Assembly (NCBI GenBank): GCA_934130105.1
Contig: CAKOXL010000004.1
Coordinates: 1 to 63,681, forward strand
Length of the DNA stretch: 63,681 bases
Source: an uncultured Bacilli bacterium
GTDB taxonomy: Bacteria; Bacillota_I; Bacilli_A; RF39; UBA660
Reading direction: 5' to 3'
Positions 1 to 8,858 of the stretch are shown one piece after another. Position 1 is the first letter of the stretch. Each line of letters begins with the position of its first letter. A model generated the notes under the pieces. It did not search any database. It was not told where the DNA came from and was given only the letters and a program-made list of their open reading frames with translations. The position numbers were made by a program, and so were the translations under genes.

Positions 1-75
1 TCCAACTGTTATCAATATTAAACTTAATACTGCTATTAGTGTCAAAAATATCTGCTTCTTCTTACTATTTTTCAT
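1..75 (-). CDS. DGR-target-like surface protein, copy A, N-terminal codons only (runs off left edge)
   Basis: The 75 bases are identical to the first 25 codons of the DGR target gene at 17543-19453 (there 19379-19453). They encode a basic start followed by a hydrophobic membrane segment. The ATG is at 73-75 with a GGAGG ribosome site just upstream on the minus strand. The rest of the gene lies outside the window. The coding part matches copy B, whereas the leader and promoter (76-193) match copy C at 48688-50589, so this locus is a mosaic of the two paralogues. Whether it also carries a variable repeat cannot be seen. Confidence 0.85.
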   Translation of the reverse strand, partial: MKNSKKKQIFLTLIAVLSLILITVG

Positions 76-164
76 AAGATAACCTCCATACTACTTAGTC
101 TTATCTTTTTATATTTTTTTATAAGTCTACATTTACTATCGTTAATATTTTATACTCTATTAAC

Positions 165-193
165 ATTTTAGCATTCAAATGAATGCTAGTCAA
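165..193 (-). promoter_or_regulatory. Promoter of target copy A with dyad in the spacer
   Basis: On the minus strand a -35 TTGACT (188-193) and a -10 TAAAAT (165-170) are separated by exactly 17 bases. The spacer contains the perfect inverted repeat GCATTC-ATTT-GAATGC. The same arrangement with one mismatch lies upstream of copy C (50680-50708). A dyad in this position is a plausible operator; that function is inference. Confidence 0.7.
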
Positions 194-224
194 CTTGACT
201 AAATTATAAATTTTATCAGTTACA

Positions 225-271
225 ATAAAAAATAACTTAAGACACATCAGAAAAATCATGCTTCTTAAGTT
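225..271 (-). terminator. Rho-independent terminator after the metallopeptidase gene
   Basis: The perfect 9-bp arms AACTTAAGA (234-242) and TCTTAAGTT (263-271) are followed on the minus strand by a T-rich tract (TTATTTTTTATT). It lies about 30 bases past the stop of the 302-1555 gene. Confidence 0.7.
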
Positions 272-301
272 ATAAGCTATCAATATAAAGTTCATAGTAA
301 A

Positions 302-1555
302 CTAATTTATTAATTTTTCCCAATAAACATTATTACTATTTTGAACACTGCTAAAATTATCTCTTAACTGATTACTAATTAATACAGCCTTATTATAAAT
401 TGGAGTATTTTTGTTTAAATAAGGATATTTTGTGTTATTTGTCATTAAATTTGAAAATAGTACTGCCCTATCTTCTAAATAATTTGTTTTACTGTAATTA
501 GATAAAAAATATGCTGTATTAGCTGTTAGAGAATCATAGTAATTATATACATATGATGAATCAGTGTTACCATAAGTAAAATTATCTGGATTTACATCTT
601 TCATACTGTTTGCAATTACTCCTGAACCTAAATTAAATGAAATATATGAATCAATAAAATGCATTATTTCATGATGTAGTGTTATTTCAAAAGAGGTTAT
701 GCTAATGGTATTAATCATTAAAATTACATTACTACGATTACTACTATCAGTTAAACCAGCTACTCCTATATCTATACTTTCAACCATATATATAGTAAGA
801 TTCATTCTTGTATTTTTTATTTCTTGAAAAAAGTTAGTTGGATATTTCTTTAGTGCTGTTTCTATTTTTTGCAAGTAGCTATAAATGGTATCATCGTTTG
901 TTTGTTTAACAGGATTTTTATAACCATTCATAGAATAATTACCCATTTCATCTTTATATGCTATATTAACTGAATATTTATTCTGTATCTGTTTACGATA
1001 TTCATCATTAATTTCGGCCTTAGTTTTAGTAACAGGTGGTTCTGTTTTTGATGGTTCTTTGGTTGGAGTTGGGGTTGAAACAGGATTTGGAGTTTCAGTT
1101 ACTTTTGGGTTTTCATCACTTGGTTTTGGAGTCGGTGTTAAAGTAGGACTAGGTGTGTTATTTGGTGTTTGGGATGGTGTTGGCACTATATCATTATTAC
1201 TATTAGAATTTTCTTTATCATTATTAGTCTTTTCATTTTTATCTTTAACTTGATTATTAATATTTTCGTTAGTTGGCTTTTTAGTATCAGTCTCACTATT
1301 ATCTTTATCAGTAACATTTTCTTGTTCTTGCTTATTATTTTGTTCCTGATTAATCTGTGATTCGTTATCTTTTATATTAATATTATTATCTTCTATATTA
1401 TCTTCAAAATTATCTTTATTTTCATTTGATACAATCTCTTGTTTATTTTCATTTTTTAAATTTATAACATTAAAATATAGTAAACTTATAAATATTACTG
1501 CTAATAAAACTAGTAAAATTAAAATAAGATATTTACTTTTTAAGTACTTCTTCAT
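302..1555 (-). CDS. Membrane-anchored extracellular HExxH metallopeptidase-like protein
   Basis: The protein of about 417 residues starts with a basic stretch and one membrane segment (about residues 8-30). An Asn/Glu/Lys-rich low-complexity region follows, then a Pro/Thr-rich linker (about 125-175) of the type that spans a cell wall. The C-terminal domain holds a zinc-binding HEIMH motif (about 295-299). A downstream Leu-Glu-Asp-Arg-Ala segment (Glu near 361) could supply the third, gluzincin-type ligand. I start it at the ATG at 1555, which has a GGAG site seven bases upstream; the upstream in-frame ATG at 1573 has none. Substrate unknown. The family is not assigned beyond HExxH peptidase, and loss of activity cannot be excluded. 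Confidence 0.75.
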   Translation of the reverse strand: MKKYLKSKYLILILLVLLAVIFISLLYFNVINLKNENKQEIVSNENKDNFEDNIEDNNINIKDNESQINQEQNNKQEQENVTDKDNSETDTKKPTNENINNQVKDKNEKTNNDKENSNSNNDIVPTPSQTPNNTPSPTLTPTPKPSDENPKVTETPNPVSTPTPTKEPSKTEPPVTKTKAEINDEYRKQIQNKYSVNIAYKDEMGNYSMNGYKNPVKQTNDDTIYSYLQKIETALKKYPTNFFQEIKNTRMNLTIYMVESIDIGVAGLTDSSNRSNVILMINTISITSFEITLHHEIMHFIDSYISFNLGSGVIANSMKDVNPDNFTYGNTDSSYVYNYYDSLTANTAYFLSNYSKTNYLEDRAVLFSNLMTNNTKYPYLNKNTPIYNKAVLISNQLRDNFSSVQNSNNVYWEKLIN

Positions 1556-1610
1556 AAATAAACTCCACTTCATACATGTTTTACCAATACATCTTTTAAG
1601 TATTAATATT

Positions 1611-1646
1611 TAAAAAAAGATGTACGGATAACATCAGCATACATCT
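1611..1646 (-). terminator. Rho-independent terminator
   Basis: The inverted repeat AGATGTA (1618-1624) / TACATCT (1640-1646) is followed on the minus strand by a run of T (1611-1617). It terminates the 1674-1940 gene and whatever reads into it. Confidence 0.75.
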
Positions 1647-1673
1647 ATAAAATATATGGTATCATAATTTTTA

Positions 1674-1940
1674 TTAAATATTATTAGATTTTCTATCATT
1701 TTCTTTTTCTAATTTTAATTTTTTCTTATCATAGTCAACAACACAAATTCTACCCAATAGTATAATTACTATTCCAAATAATGTTGGCATAATAAGAAAA
1801 GCTGTAATAGCTAGTACTTGCTTTACTCCTGCATAAACTAGGCAAGGAATAAGTACAATCTCAAGTAATAATAAAACTAGTAAAAAGATTAATAAAGTTT
1901 TATTCTTATTTTTATGTGTATTTTTTTTATTTTTCTTCAT
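1674..1940 (-). CDS. Small membrane protein of unknown function
   Basis: The 88-residue protein has a Lys/Asn-rich N-terminus (about 1-14), two hydrophobic segments (about 15-37 and 42-64) and a charged cytoplasmic tail. A GGATGG-type ribosome site precedes the ATG. It lies 12 bases downstream of the YjdF-like membrane gene and is probably co-transcribed with it and rmuC. I do not recognise a family. Confidence 0.6.
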   Translation of the reverse strand: MKKNKKNTHKNKNKTLLIFLLVLLLLEIVLIPCLVYAGVKQVLAITAFLIMPTLFGIVIILLGRICVVDYDKKKLKLEKENDRKSNNI

Positions 1941-1952
1941 AGCAACACCATC

Positions 1953-2519
1953 CTATTTTTTTACTAGCCAATAAATACTTGATATAATTCCACCTAATGT
2001 AGCTATTAGCATATCAGTCATTGTATCATCTACACCGGTTTTTAAAACCCACTGGGCATCTTCGTTGAATAACTTATCACAAAAAAATTCAAAATATTCC
2101 CAACAAGCAGCTATACTAATGGTAAATGCAATGACAAACAAGAAGCCAAACCACTTGTATTTATTAGTAGTAAGATTATTTTTACTAAGTAAGATAAAAG
2201 CAATGACACTTGTCATAATACCTGATAAAAAATGAGTAAATAAATCAAACCACCAAATTTTATAGTAAAGTTTTAATATACATCCCATTACTAATGCTAG
2301 TAGTAAAAATACATAGTAGAAAAATATTAGGTACTCATTCATGTGATAAAGTTTTATCTTATCTAATATGTATGGTACCATAATTAAAGGTAAAATGCAA
2401 AGAAGTATCAATAATTTTGACAATTTAATTGAGGGAAGACTATTTACAAGCATGTATCCCATAAAGCAAACAAAGAAAATAAATAATAGGCTATTTACTA
2501 CTTTAAGTAGCTTATTCAA
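1953..2519 (-). CDS. YjdF/DUF2238-like multipass membrane protein
   Basis: The protein of about 188 residues has five to six hydrophobic helices. The conserved-looking block WWFDLFTHFLSGI (about residues 90-102) and the later WEYFEFFCDKLF plus Asp-Asp-Thr-Met-Thr-Asp segment match the pattern of YjdF/DUF2238 membrane proteins, whose biochemical role is unknown. The GGAG ribosome site directly abuts the ATG at 2528, with no spacing. The TTG at 2519 sits nine bases from it, so I prefer that start. It overlaps the 3' end of rmuC and is translationally coupled to it. Confidence 0.7.
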   Translation of the reverse strand: MNKLLKVVNSLLFIFFVCFMGYMLVNSLPSIKLSKLLILLCILPLIMVPYILDKIKLYHMNEYLIFFYYVFLLLALVMGCILKLYYKIWWFDLFTHFLSGIMTSVIAFILLSKNNLTTNKYKWFGFLFVIAFTISIAACWEYFEFFCDKLFNEDAQWVLKTGVDDTMTDMLIATLGGIISSIYWLVKK

Positions 2520-3549
2520 TATTATCATCTCCTAATTTAGCAACCTCTACCTGATTTATCATTTCAAACTTCTTAGATATTTTCTCAGCTGTAATATGAA
2601 CACTTTCTACATCTTTATTGACTGTTTGGATGCTCTTAGCAAGTTTATCCCAACGATCTTTATATCTTGAAAATTCTAGACCTAGCTTATTTAATTCTTC
2701 ATGAATGATGGAAGTATATTTATCACGTTCTATATTTTTTATAATCATTTGAATAACACTTAAAGTGGAAATTAAGGTAGTTGGTGATGAAATCCAAACC
2801 TTTTTACGGTAAGCATACTCAAGTATATCTTGATGATATGCATTAATTTCAGCAAAAATAGCTTCAGCTGGTAAAAACATAATAGCTTGTTCTGATGTTA
2901 CTCCTTGAATAATATACTTGCTACTAATAGCATCAATATGTTTTTTTACATCAATTTTAAATTGTTTTTCATGAACTGCTCTTTCCATTTGAGATAATTT
3001 TTTATCAACCATTAATTGATAATTTTCAAGAGGAAATTTAGAATCGATTACAATCGTTCCTAGTGGTTCTGGTGCATATAAAACACAATCAGCAATAGTA
3101 TTATTTGGCAAGCTACATTGAAGTTTATAAATTTTATCATTAACACCAAAAACATTCTCCATAATATGTTTTAAATTTACTTCCCCGTAAATACCACGTG
3201 TTTTTTTATCAGTTAAAATACTTTGAAGAGATACGATATCACTAGATAATGTCTCAATTTTTTTCTGAGCTTCATCTATTTTACTAAGACGCTCTAATAC
3301 TGAAGTAAATGTTTTATTAGTTTTTTCAAAATTCTGATCAAGTCTTTCATTTACTTTGTCATTAATAGCATTAAGACGCATTTCCATCTTATCGTTTAAT
3401 CCCGTAAAGTCTTGGTTCATTTCTTTCATAATATTTACTTCAAATCTTCCAAGCCTTTCGGTCATATCACTGTTATCATGCTTTTTAAATATTAGCATAA
3501 GTAATAAAACAATTACCACTATCAATAAAACAATAATTAATATTTCCAT
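2512..3549 (-). CDS. rmuC: DNA recombination protein RmuC
   Basis: The 345-residue protein has an N-terminal membrane helix (about 1-21), a coiled-coil stretch (about 30-110) and the RmuC domain (about 115-330). Visible family features are TRGIYGEVNLKHIMENVFG and VIDSKFPLENY. RmuC family members limit inversions at short inverted repeats and have a predicted nuclease-like core. Length is typical of the short Firmicutes forms. A GAGGTG ribosome site lies upstream of the ATG. Its last 8 bases overlap the next gene. Confidence 0.92.
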   Translation of the reverse strand: MEILIIVLLIVVIVLLLMLIFKKHDNSDMTERLGRFEVNIMKEMNQDFTGLNDKMEMRLNAINDKVNERLDQNFEKTNKTFTSVLERLSKIDEAQKKIETLSSDIVSLQSILTDKKTRGIYGEVNLKHIMENVFGVNDKIYKLQCSLPNNTIADCVLYAPEPLGTIVIDSKFPLENYQLMVDKKLSQMERAVHEKQFKIDVKKHIDAISSKYIIQGVTSEQAIMFLPAEAIFAEINAYHQDILEYAYRKKVWISSPTTLISTLSVIQMIIKNIERDKYTSIIHEELNKLGLEFSRYKDRWDKLAKSIQTVNKDVESVHITAEKISKKFEMINQVEVAKLGDDNIE

Positions 3550-3575
3550 AATACACCTCTACTAATTATATTCAA

Positions 3576-4157
3576 TTACTTTAATTTTAATCTTTTTTCT
3601 ACTATCTTTGATAATAAGAAAGCAATAACTAATAATAATGCTATTTTAAATAGAACAGTTATATCAGTTAAACTTTCTAAAAGGGATGTTCCTATATATC
3701 CCCAAAAATATACCATTATCATTTTTCCTATTAAAATAGCTAAAAAGAACTTTTCTATTTTAATTTTAGATAATCCACCAGCTATATTAATCAAAAAGGC
3801 TGGCGAAAAAGGAATAGCAATTAGAATTACTAAATTACTAAAACTTATATTAGAAATAGCTGACATAATACTAGCAAATTTGACTTGTTCCTTATTTTTG
3901 ATGAACTTATATAATTTATCACTAAAAAAATGCCTAAATAGTGTAAATGATAACATACATCCAGCTGTTGTTGAAAGCCAAGATATTAAAAAGCCAAAGA
4001 AAGAACCAAAACTAACCATATTTAAGGTAATAAATACTGATAATGGTAACATTGGTAGGATTGATTCTGAGATAATTAGTATAACGCCAGCAAAGGGACC
4101 TAAACTAGTTAATATTTCTGTTGAATGTGTTACAAAGGTATCTATAATTTCACGCAT
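3576..4157 (-). CDS. TVP38/TMEM64-type (VTT domain) membrane protein
   Basis: About 193 residues with an N-terminal re-entrant-like hydrophobic region (SESILPMLPL, about 29-38 of the trimmed protein) and several helices, typical of the VTT/DedA superfamily of lipid-handling membrane proteins. The preferred start is the ATG at 4157 with GGTGATG just upstream; the upstream ATG at 4190 has no ribosome site. It sits beside a second, more canonical DedA gene, so the two are distant paralogues side by side. Substrate unknown. Confidence 0.8.
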   Translation of the reverse strand: MREIIDTFVTHSTEILTSLGPFAGVILIISESILPMLPLSVFITLNMVSFGSFFGFLISWLSTTAGCMLSFTLFRHFFSDKLYKFIKNKEQVKFASIMSAISNISFSNLVILIAIPFSPAFLINIAGGLSKIKIEKFFLAILIGKMIMVYFWGYIGTSLLESLTDITVLFKIALLLVIAFLLSKIVEKRLKLK

Positions 4158-4237
4158 ATCATCACCATTATTATTATAGTACATAAACAAAGATATTAAA
4201 AGTAAAAGCTAGTTAAATTTAATTAGTGATGATACCA

Positions 4238-4822
4238 TTATTTTTTTATTTTTTGATATAACCATCTTATTATTAATAGGCATAATAATATTAAAATAGG
4301 CACTTTCAATCTAGATGTATAATGGGAAAGAAGTACCCAATTATTGCCAAGCGAATAGCCTACATATACAAAAGCGAAAGTCCATGGGATACTACCAAGG
4401 GTTGTGTATAATAAAAATTTAGTAAAACTTAGTCTAGTCATTCCTATTGGTAATGATATAAAGGTTCTAATAATAGGAAAATTTCTACCAATAAAAGCAG
4501 CAAACATCCCATATTTTGCAAACCATTTATCAGCTTTATCAATATCCTCTTTTTTCATAAAAAAGTATTTTCCAAACTTTTCAACAAATGGTCTGCCGCC
4601 AAAATAACCCATAGCATAGATGATAATTGCACAAAAAACGCTACCAAATAACCCTACTAAAAATGCGTTAAAAAAAGAAAATATCCCCTGACTTGCCAAA
4701 ATGCCACCAGTTGCCAAGATTAGTTCACTTGGTATTATTATAATAATAGCTTCTAGTATCATGGATAAAAACATTCCTAAATAGCCAAAGTTTCCAATCA
4801 TTTCTAACACAAAATTAGTCAT
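4238..4822 (-). CDS. DedA family membrane protein
   Basis: The 194-residue protein shows the DedA hallmarks. The N-terminal segment ends in IIPSELILATGG (about 29-40), the central part carries a Gly-rich YFGGRPF stretch, and the motif FIGRNFPIIRTFISLPIG (about 111-128) contains the conserved arginines. DedA proteins are membrane proteins linked to lipid carrier recycling and membrane potential. Length is typical. A GGTGAT ribosome site precedes the ATG. Confidence 0.92.
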   Translation of the reverse strand: MTNFVLEMIGNFGYLGMFLSMILEAIIIIIPSELILATGGILASQGIFSFFNAFLVGLFGSVFCAIIIYAMGYFGGRPFVEKFGKYFFMKKEDIDKADKWFAKYGMFAAFIGRNFPIIRTFISLPIGMTRLSFTKFLLYTTLGSIPWTFAFVYVGYSLGNNWVLLSHYTSRLKVPILILLCLLIIRWLYQKIKK

Positions 4823-4872
4823 ATAATCACCACTAAAGATTATGTCTAAAATATTGATATAATGAATTTATT

Positions 4873-5559
4873 CTACTTTTCATCTAGTTCAAAGGCTTTT
4901 TCTAATAACATCATTTTTTTAACTTGTCTAATTGAAATTATGTATAATAATATAACGAATATTATATATATAATATAAAAGATATAGCTTTTACTCAACA
5001 AACAGAAATCATAAAAGCCATGTAATATAAATGGCATAAAAATACTTAGAAATAGGTATTTATTTTTTTTAGTTTTTTCACGTCTTTCTTTAGCAAATGA
5101 GAAAAAGTAACCACTACTTATACCAAAAAAAGCATGAGCCGGTACAGTCGTTATTGCCCTAATTATACCAGTTAATACGCCTCCTGTAACAGTATATAAT
5201 ATATTCTCAATAGTAGCAAAACCTAATGAGATAAAAGTCGCATATACTATTCCATCAAATAAATAATCAAAGTTTTTATTATTCTTTAAAAATAAATAAG
5301 TACAGATCCACTTTGATAATTCTTCAATTAAACTAATACCAATAAAAGAATAGATAATTGTATTTATAATGGTATCACTATTCATATTATTTACTTTAAA
5401 TAGATGTGATAAGACTAATGTTATAAAAACAGAGATTATTCCCATAAAATAAGCTTTAATAAGTTCTACTTTGGGTTCTTTTTCTTGTTTATAAGAATTA
5501 TATATTATTAAAGATATAACTAAACTAGGTAAAATAGATAACCATACTAAAAATTTCAT
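4873..5559 (-). CDS. prsW: PrsW-family intramembrane metalloprotease
   Basis: The 228-residue multipass protein has the family motifs EELSKW (about 80-85), ATIENILY with a conserved Glu (about 117), HAFFGISSGYFF (about 141-152) and a late HGFYDF. PrsW proteins are site-1 proteases for anti-sigma factors in Bacillus; the substrate here is unknown. No anti-sigma gene is adjacent. An AAGGTGG site lies before the ATG. It belongs to the same minus-strand envelope cluster as the DedA proteins. Confidence 0.88.
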   Translation of the reverse strand: MKFLVWLSILPSLVISLIIYNSYKQEKEPKVELIKAYFMGIISVFITLVLSHLFKVNNMNSDTIINTIIYSFIGISLIEELSKWICTYLFLKNNKNFDYLFDGIVYATFISLGFATIENILYTVTGGVLTGIIRAITTVPAHAFFGISSGYFFSFAKERREKTKKNKYLFLSIFMPFILHGFYDFCLLSKSYIFYIIYIIFVILLYIISIRQVKKMMLLEKAFELDEK

Positions 5560-5602
5560 TATATACCACCTTAGTAATCATATCATATTTTTTTTAATAT
5601 TT

Positions 5603-5644
5603 AAAAAAAAGAAGAAATTTCAAAATTCATGAAAATTCTTCTTT
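5603..5644 (-). terminator. Terminator of the rimP-infB-rbfA operon
   Basis: The arms AAAGAAGAA (5608-5616) and TTCTTCTTT (5636-5644) form a 9-bp stem followed on the minus strand by a T run. It begins five bases after the rbfA stop. Confidence 0.8.
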
Positions 5645-5648
5645 CTAT

Positions 5649-5987
5649 TTATTCTTCATTTATTTTTTCTATTAGTTTTTCTATTTTATTTCCATATTCA
5701 ATTGATTCGTCATAGATAAATCTAATTTCTGGTGTGTGCCTTATTTCTATTTTTTTAGCTAGTTGGCCTCTAATAAATGATGAGGCTTTTTTTAATGCTT
5801 CTATGGTTTTATCTTTTTTTTCATCATCTAAAACCGTAAAATACACTTTACAAAAGCTTAAATCATTAGTGATTTCACAACCTGTAATTGTAACAAAATT
5901 AATATCACGATCTTTTATTTCAGTTTTTAAAATCATGCTAATTTCTTTTTGAAATTGATCATTTAGTCTTTCTATTTTTACACTCAT
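5649..5987 (-). CDS. rbfA: 30S ribosome-binding factor A
   Basis: The 112-residue RbfA is of typical length, with the KH-type fold signature. It starts KIERLNDQFQKEISMIL, has a central FVTITGCEIT-DLSFCKVYF segment, and near the C-terminus RHTPEIRFIYDESIEYG. It assists maturation of the 16S rRNA 5' end. It is the last gene of the rimP-nusA-ylxR-infB-rbfA operon, 45 bases after infB, and is followed by a terminator. Confidence 0.95.
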   Translation of the reverse strand: MSVKIERLNDQFQKEISMILKTEIKDRDINFVTITGCEITNDLSFCKVYFTVLDDEKKDKTIEALKKASSFIRGQLAKKIEIRHTPEIRFIYDESIEYGNKIEKLIEKINEE

Positions 5988-6032
5988 TTTTTTCTTCCTT
6001 TCTACGATAATTGGAATTTATTTATGTAAATT

Positions 6033-8138
6033 TTATCTTTTTGTCTCAACTAGTTCATATGATTCGATGATATCATTTTCCTTTATATCTTGATAATTTT
6101 CTAAAGTTATACCACAATCATAGCCTTTAGTAACTTCTTTTACTTGGTCTTTTTCTCTTTGAATAGATGCAACTTTACCAGTATAAATTACTACACCATC
6201 ACGGATAAGTCTTGCATTTGAGTTAGCTTTAATTACTCCATCTGTAACATGGCAACCAGCAATATTACCAACTTTAGAAAATTTAAATATTTGTCTAATT
6301 TCAGCTTCACCGTTTACTTTTTCTTCATAAATAGGATCAAGCATACCAGTTATAGCTTTTTCCATATCTTCTACTACTTTATAGATAATATCGTAAAGAC
6401 GGATTTCAACACCGTTTTCTTTAGCAATTTCAGCTGTTTTAGAACTTGGTCTTACATTGAAACCAATTATAACTGCATCACTTGCTTTAGCTAAAGTTAC
6501 ATCGCTTTCAGTAATAGTACCTACACCACTACGAATTACTTTAACTCTAAAATCTTCTACTTCGATTCTCTCAAGTGATTTTTTAACAGCTTCACTACTA
6601 CCATTTACATCTGTTTTTAAAACTACATTTATTTCATGTATACCTTCTTTTATTTTGCCAAATAAATCATCCAAAGTCATTCCTGATTTATTAGAATCTT
6701 TTTCACGGCTTCTTAATTTTCTTTCTTCTGCAACACTTCTAGCTTGTTTTTCAGTTTCAAATGCCATGAATTTATCACCTGCTTGAGGTGGTTCGTTAAG
6801 TCCTGTTATTTCAACTGGAGTAGATGGTAGAGCTTCAACTATATCTTGTCCTTTATCATTTTTTAAAGTACGGATTTTACCAAAGCTTGTTCCTACTACA
6901 ATAGGATCTCCTAAACGTAGTGTACCATTTTGAATTAATAGTGTAGCTACACTTCCAATTTGTTTATCTAACCTAGATTCAATTACGGCACCAGTTGCAT
7001 AACGATGAGGATTAGCCTTTAATTCAGCCATTTCACTAACTAGTAAGATATTTTCTAATAACTCTGGAATGCCTTCATGAGTTTTAGCTGATATTTTAGA
7101 TACAATTACATCTCCACCCCATTCTTCTGGAGTTATTCCGTATTGAGTTAATTCTGTTAAAACTTTTTCAGGATTTGCGTCTGGCTTATCCATTTTGTTA
7201 ATAGCTACAATTATTGGAACTTTAGCTGCTTTAGCATGATCTATTGCTTCCTTAGTTTGAGGCATAACACCATCATCAGCAGCAACTATTATAATAACGA
7301 TATCAGTAACACTTGCTCCTCTTGCTCTCATTTCAGTAAATGCTTCATGACCTGGAGTATCAATAAAGGTAATCTTTTTACCATTAACTTCTACTTGGTA
7401 AGCACCTATTGCTTGAGTGATACCACCTGCTTCACTATTTACTACACTTGAATTACGAATAGCGTCTAATAATGAGGTTTTACCATGATCGACATGACCC
7501 ATAATAGTTACAACTGGTGGTCTTTCTTCTAAGTTTTCAGCATTATCTATTATCTCAAAACTTTCAAAATTAGAAATATCTTGAGTATCTTCATTTTTTA
7601 ATACTTTATCATAATCTGCTACTAGTATTTCACTAACTTCAAATGAAAGTGAATTATTAAGATTAGCCATTATGCCAAGGTTCATTAATTTTTTAATAAG
7701 TTCACTTGGTGTAGTATTTAGGTTATCAGCTAAATCTTTAACTGTCATATTTTCTTTATATATGATGATATTGTCATCTACTTTTTCATTTGTCATTAGT
7801 TTTTCACGATGCTTATAGATTTCTTTTTTATTTTTTAAAAAGTTACCAACATCTTCACTTTGAACATTTTTCTTCTGCTTGATTTTTGTTTTTTGTTTTT
7901 CATTAACCATTTTAGTGTTTGCTGCAAGTGATTCTACTTTTTCAAAAAATTCATCGTCATCATATTCACTTACTTCGTTACTCATTGAATTTTCAATTTC
8001 ACTATCTAATTCAGTAATATCATCTTGACTTAATAAATCTTCACTAGTTGATACCTTTATATTTAATTTTTCGCACAATCTCAAGATTTCTTCTACCTGT
8101 TTATTTACATCTTGTGCATATTCTAAAACACTCATCAT
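6033..8138 (-). CDS. infB: Translation initiation factor IF-2
   Basis: The 701-residue IF-2 has a short, charged N-terminus (about 1-125), the IF2-N motif region (about 130-180) and the G domain starting at GHVDHGKT (214-221). The other G-domain motifs DTPGHE and NKMD follow, then the beta-barrel domains II, III and IV (to residue 701). The start is a double ATG behind AAGGAGG; either ATG could serve. It is shorter than Bacillus IF-2 because of the compact N-terminus. Confidence 0.97.
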   Translation of the reverse strand: MMSVLEYAQDVNKQVEEILRLCEKLNIKVSTSEDLLSQDDITELDSEIENSMSNEVSEYDDDEFFEKVESLAANTKMVNEKQKTKIKQKKNVQSEDVGNFLKNKKEIYKHREKLMTNEKVDDNIIIYKENMTVKDLADNLNTTPSELIKKLMNLGIMANLNNSLSFEVSEILVADYDKVLKNEDTQDISNFESFEIIDNAENLEERPPVVTIMGHVDHGKTSLLDAIRNSSVVNSEAGGITQAIGAYQVEVNGKKITFIDTPGHEAFTEMRARGASVTDIVIIIVAADDGVMPQTKEAIDHAKAAKVPIIVAINKMDKPDANPEKVLTELTQYGITPEEWGGDVIVSKISAKTHEGIPELLENILLVSEMAELKANPHRYATGAVIESRLDKQIGSVATLLIQNGTLRLGDPIVVGTSFGKIRTLKNDKGQDIVEALPSTPVEITGLNEPPQAGDKFMAFETEKQARSVAEERKLRSREKDSNKSGMTLDDLFGKIKEGIHEINVVLKTDVNGSSEAVKKSLERIEVEDFRVKVIRSGVGTITESDVTLAKASDAVIIGFNVRPSSKTAEIAKENGVEIRLYDIIYKVVEDMEKAITGMLDPIYEEKVNGEAEIRQIFKFSKVGNIAGCHVTDGVIKANSNARLIRDGVVIYTGKVASIQREKDQVKEVTKGYDCGITLENYQDIKENDIIESYELVETKR

Positions 8139-8152
8139 AAAAAAACCTCCTT

Positions 8153-8803
8153 TTATTTATTATATAGTATTTTTTTAACCGGATTTTTTCCTACTTTTCT
8201 AATAGGAATATCTGATTCTTCTATTAAATCGTGACTAATTTTATCAAAGTAATCACCATCATAAACAATTTCTTTTACTCCTAAATCAATTAACATTCTA
8301 GCACATATTGAGCATGGATAAGTAGTAACATAAAGTGTACTATCACTAATAGAAATTCCTTCTTTAGCGGCTTTAGTGATTGCTCTTTGTTCAGCATGAA
8401 TTGCCTTACAGTGTTCTTGCATAGTACCGGATTTTATATTATCTTTTTCTCTCATGCAACCGTCTAATTCTTGACAAGATTTAACTCCATTAGGTGCACC
8501 ATTATAGCCAGTTACTAATATTTTTTCATCTTTCACAAATACCGCACCAACATGTCTTCTACAAGTAGAAAAATTACTTTCTTCTTGCGCTTTTTTCATA
8601 AAGTACTCATCAATTTCTAAATTAGATACTACCTCAGTTGTTTTAGAATCTGTAAAACGCTTAACAATGTTTTGTATTTGATAAGATGAAGTTTGCACTT
8701 CTTTTTTTATAAAATCACGCTCTACATTATAAGGACGGTAACTAATGCCAGCTGCATCAAACATTTTCTTTGAAATGTTAACTAAATCGCTCTTAGCATA
8801 CAT
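8153..8803 (-). CDS. dCMP/cytidine deaminase-type protein, C-terminal domain with intact zinc site (3' part of a broken two-domain gene)
   Basis: The ORF contains a complete ComEB/dCMP-deaminase-like domain (about residues 65-216). It has the HAE motif in AIHAEQRA and the PCSIC pair in YPCSICARML, which together bind catalytic zinc. Its first 60 residues are the tail of another deaminase domain: MFDAAGISYRPYN resembles the dCMP deaminase C-terminus. Reading the same frame upstream of 8803 gives FPCNECAKLIIQAG, the PCxxC half of that first domain. So this is the downstream part of a fused tandem deaminase whose first domain is disrupted at about 8860-8870. Whether the intact domain is translated by re-initiation is unknown. 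Confidence 0.75.
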   Translation of the reverse strand: MYAKSDLVNISKKMFDAAGISYRPYNVERDFIKKEVQTSSYQIQNIVKRFTDSKTTEVVSNLEIDEYFMKKAQEESNFSTCRRHVGAVFVKDEKILVTGYNGAPNGVKSCQELDGCMREKDNIKSGTMQEHCKAIHAEQRAITKAAKEGISISDSTLYVTTYPCSICARMLIDLGVKEIVYDGDYFDKISHDLIEESDIPIRKVGKNPVKKILYNK

Positions 8804-8858
8804 TGCAAGATAAACTACTTCTTTAATACCTGCTTGAATAATTAACTTTGCACATTCA

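Noticed and set aside
1059..1360. Plus-strand open frames inside the metallopeptidase gene
   Set aside because: They are antisense to the Pro/Thr- and Asn-rich linkers; low-complexity codons generate them.
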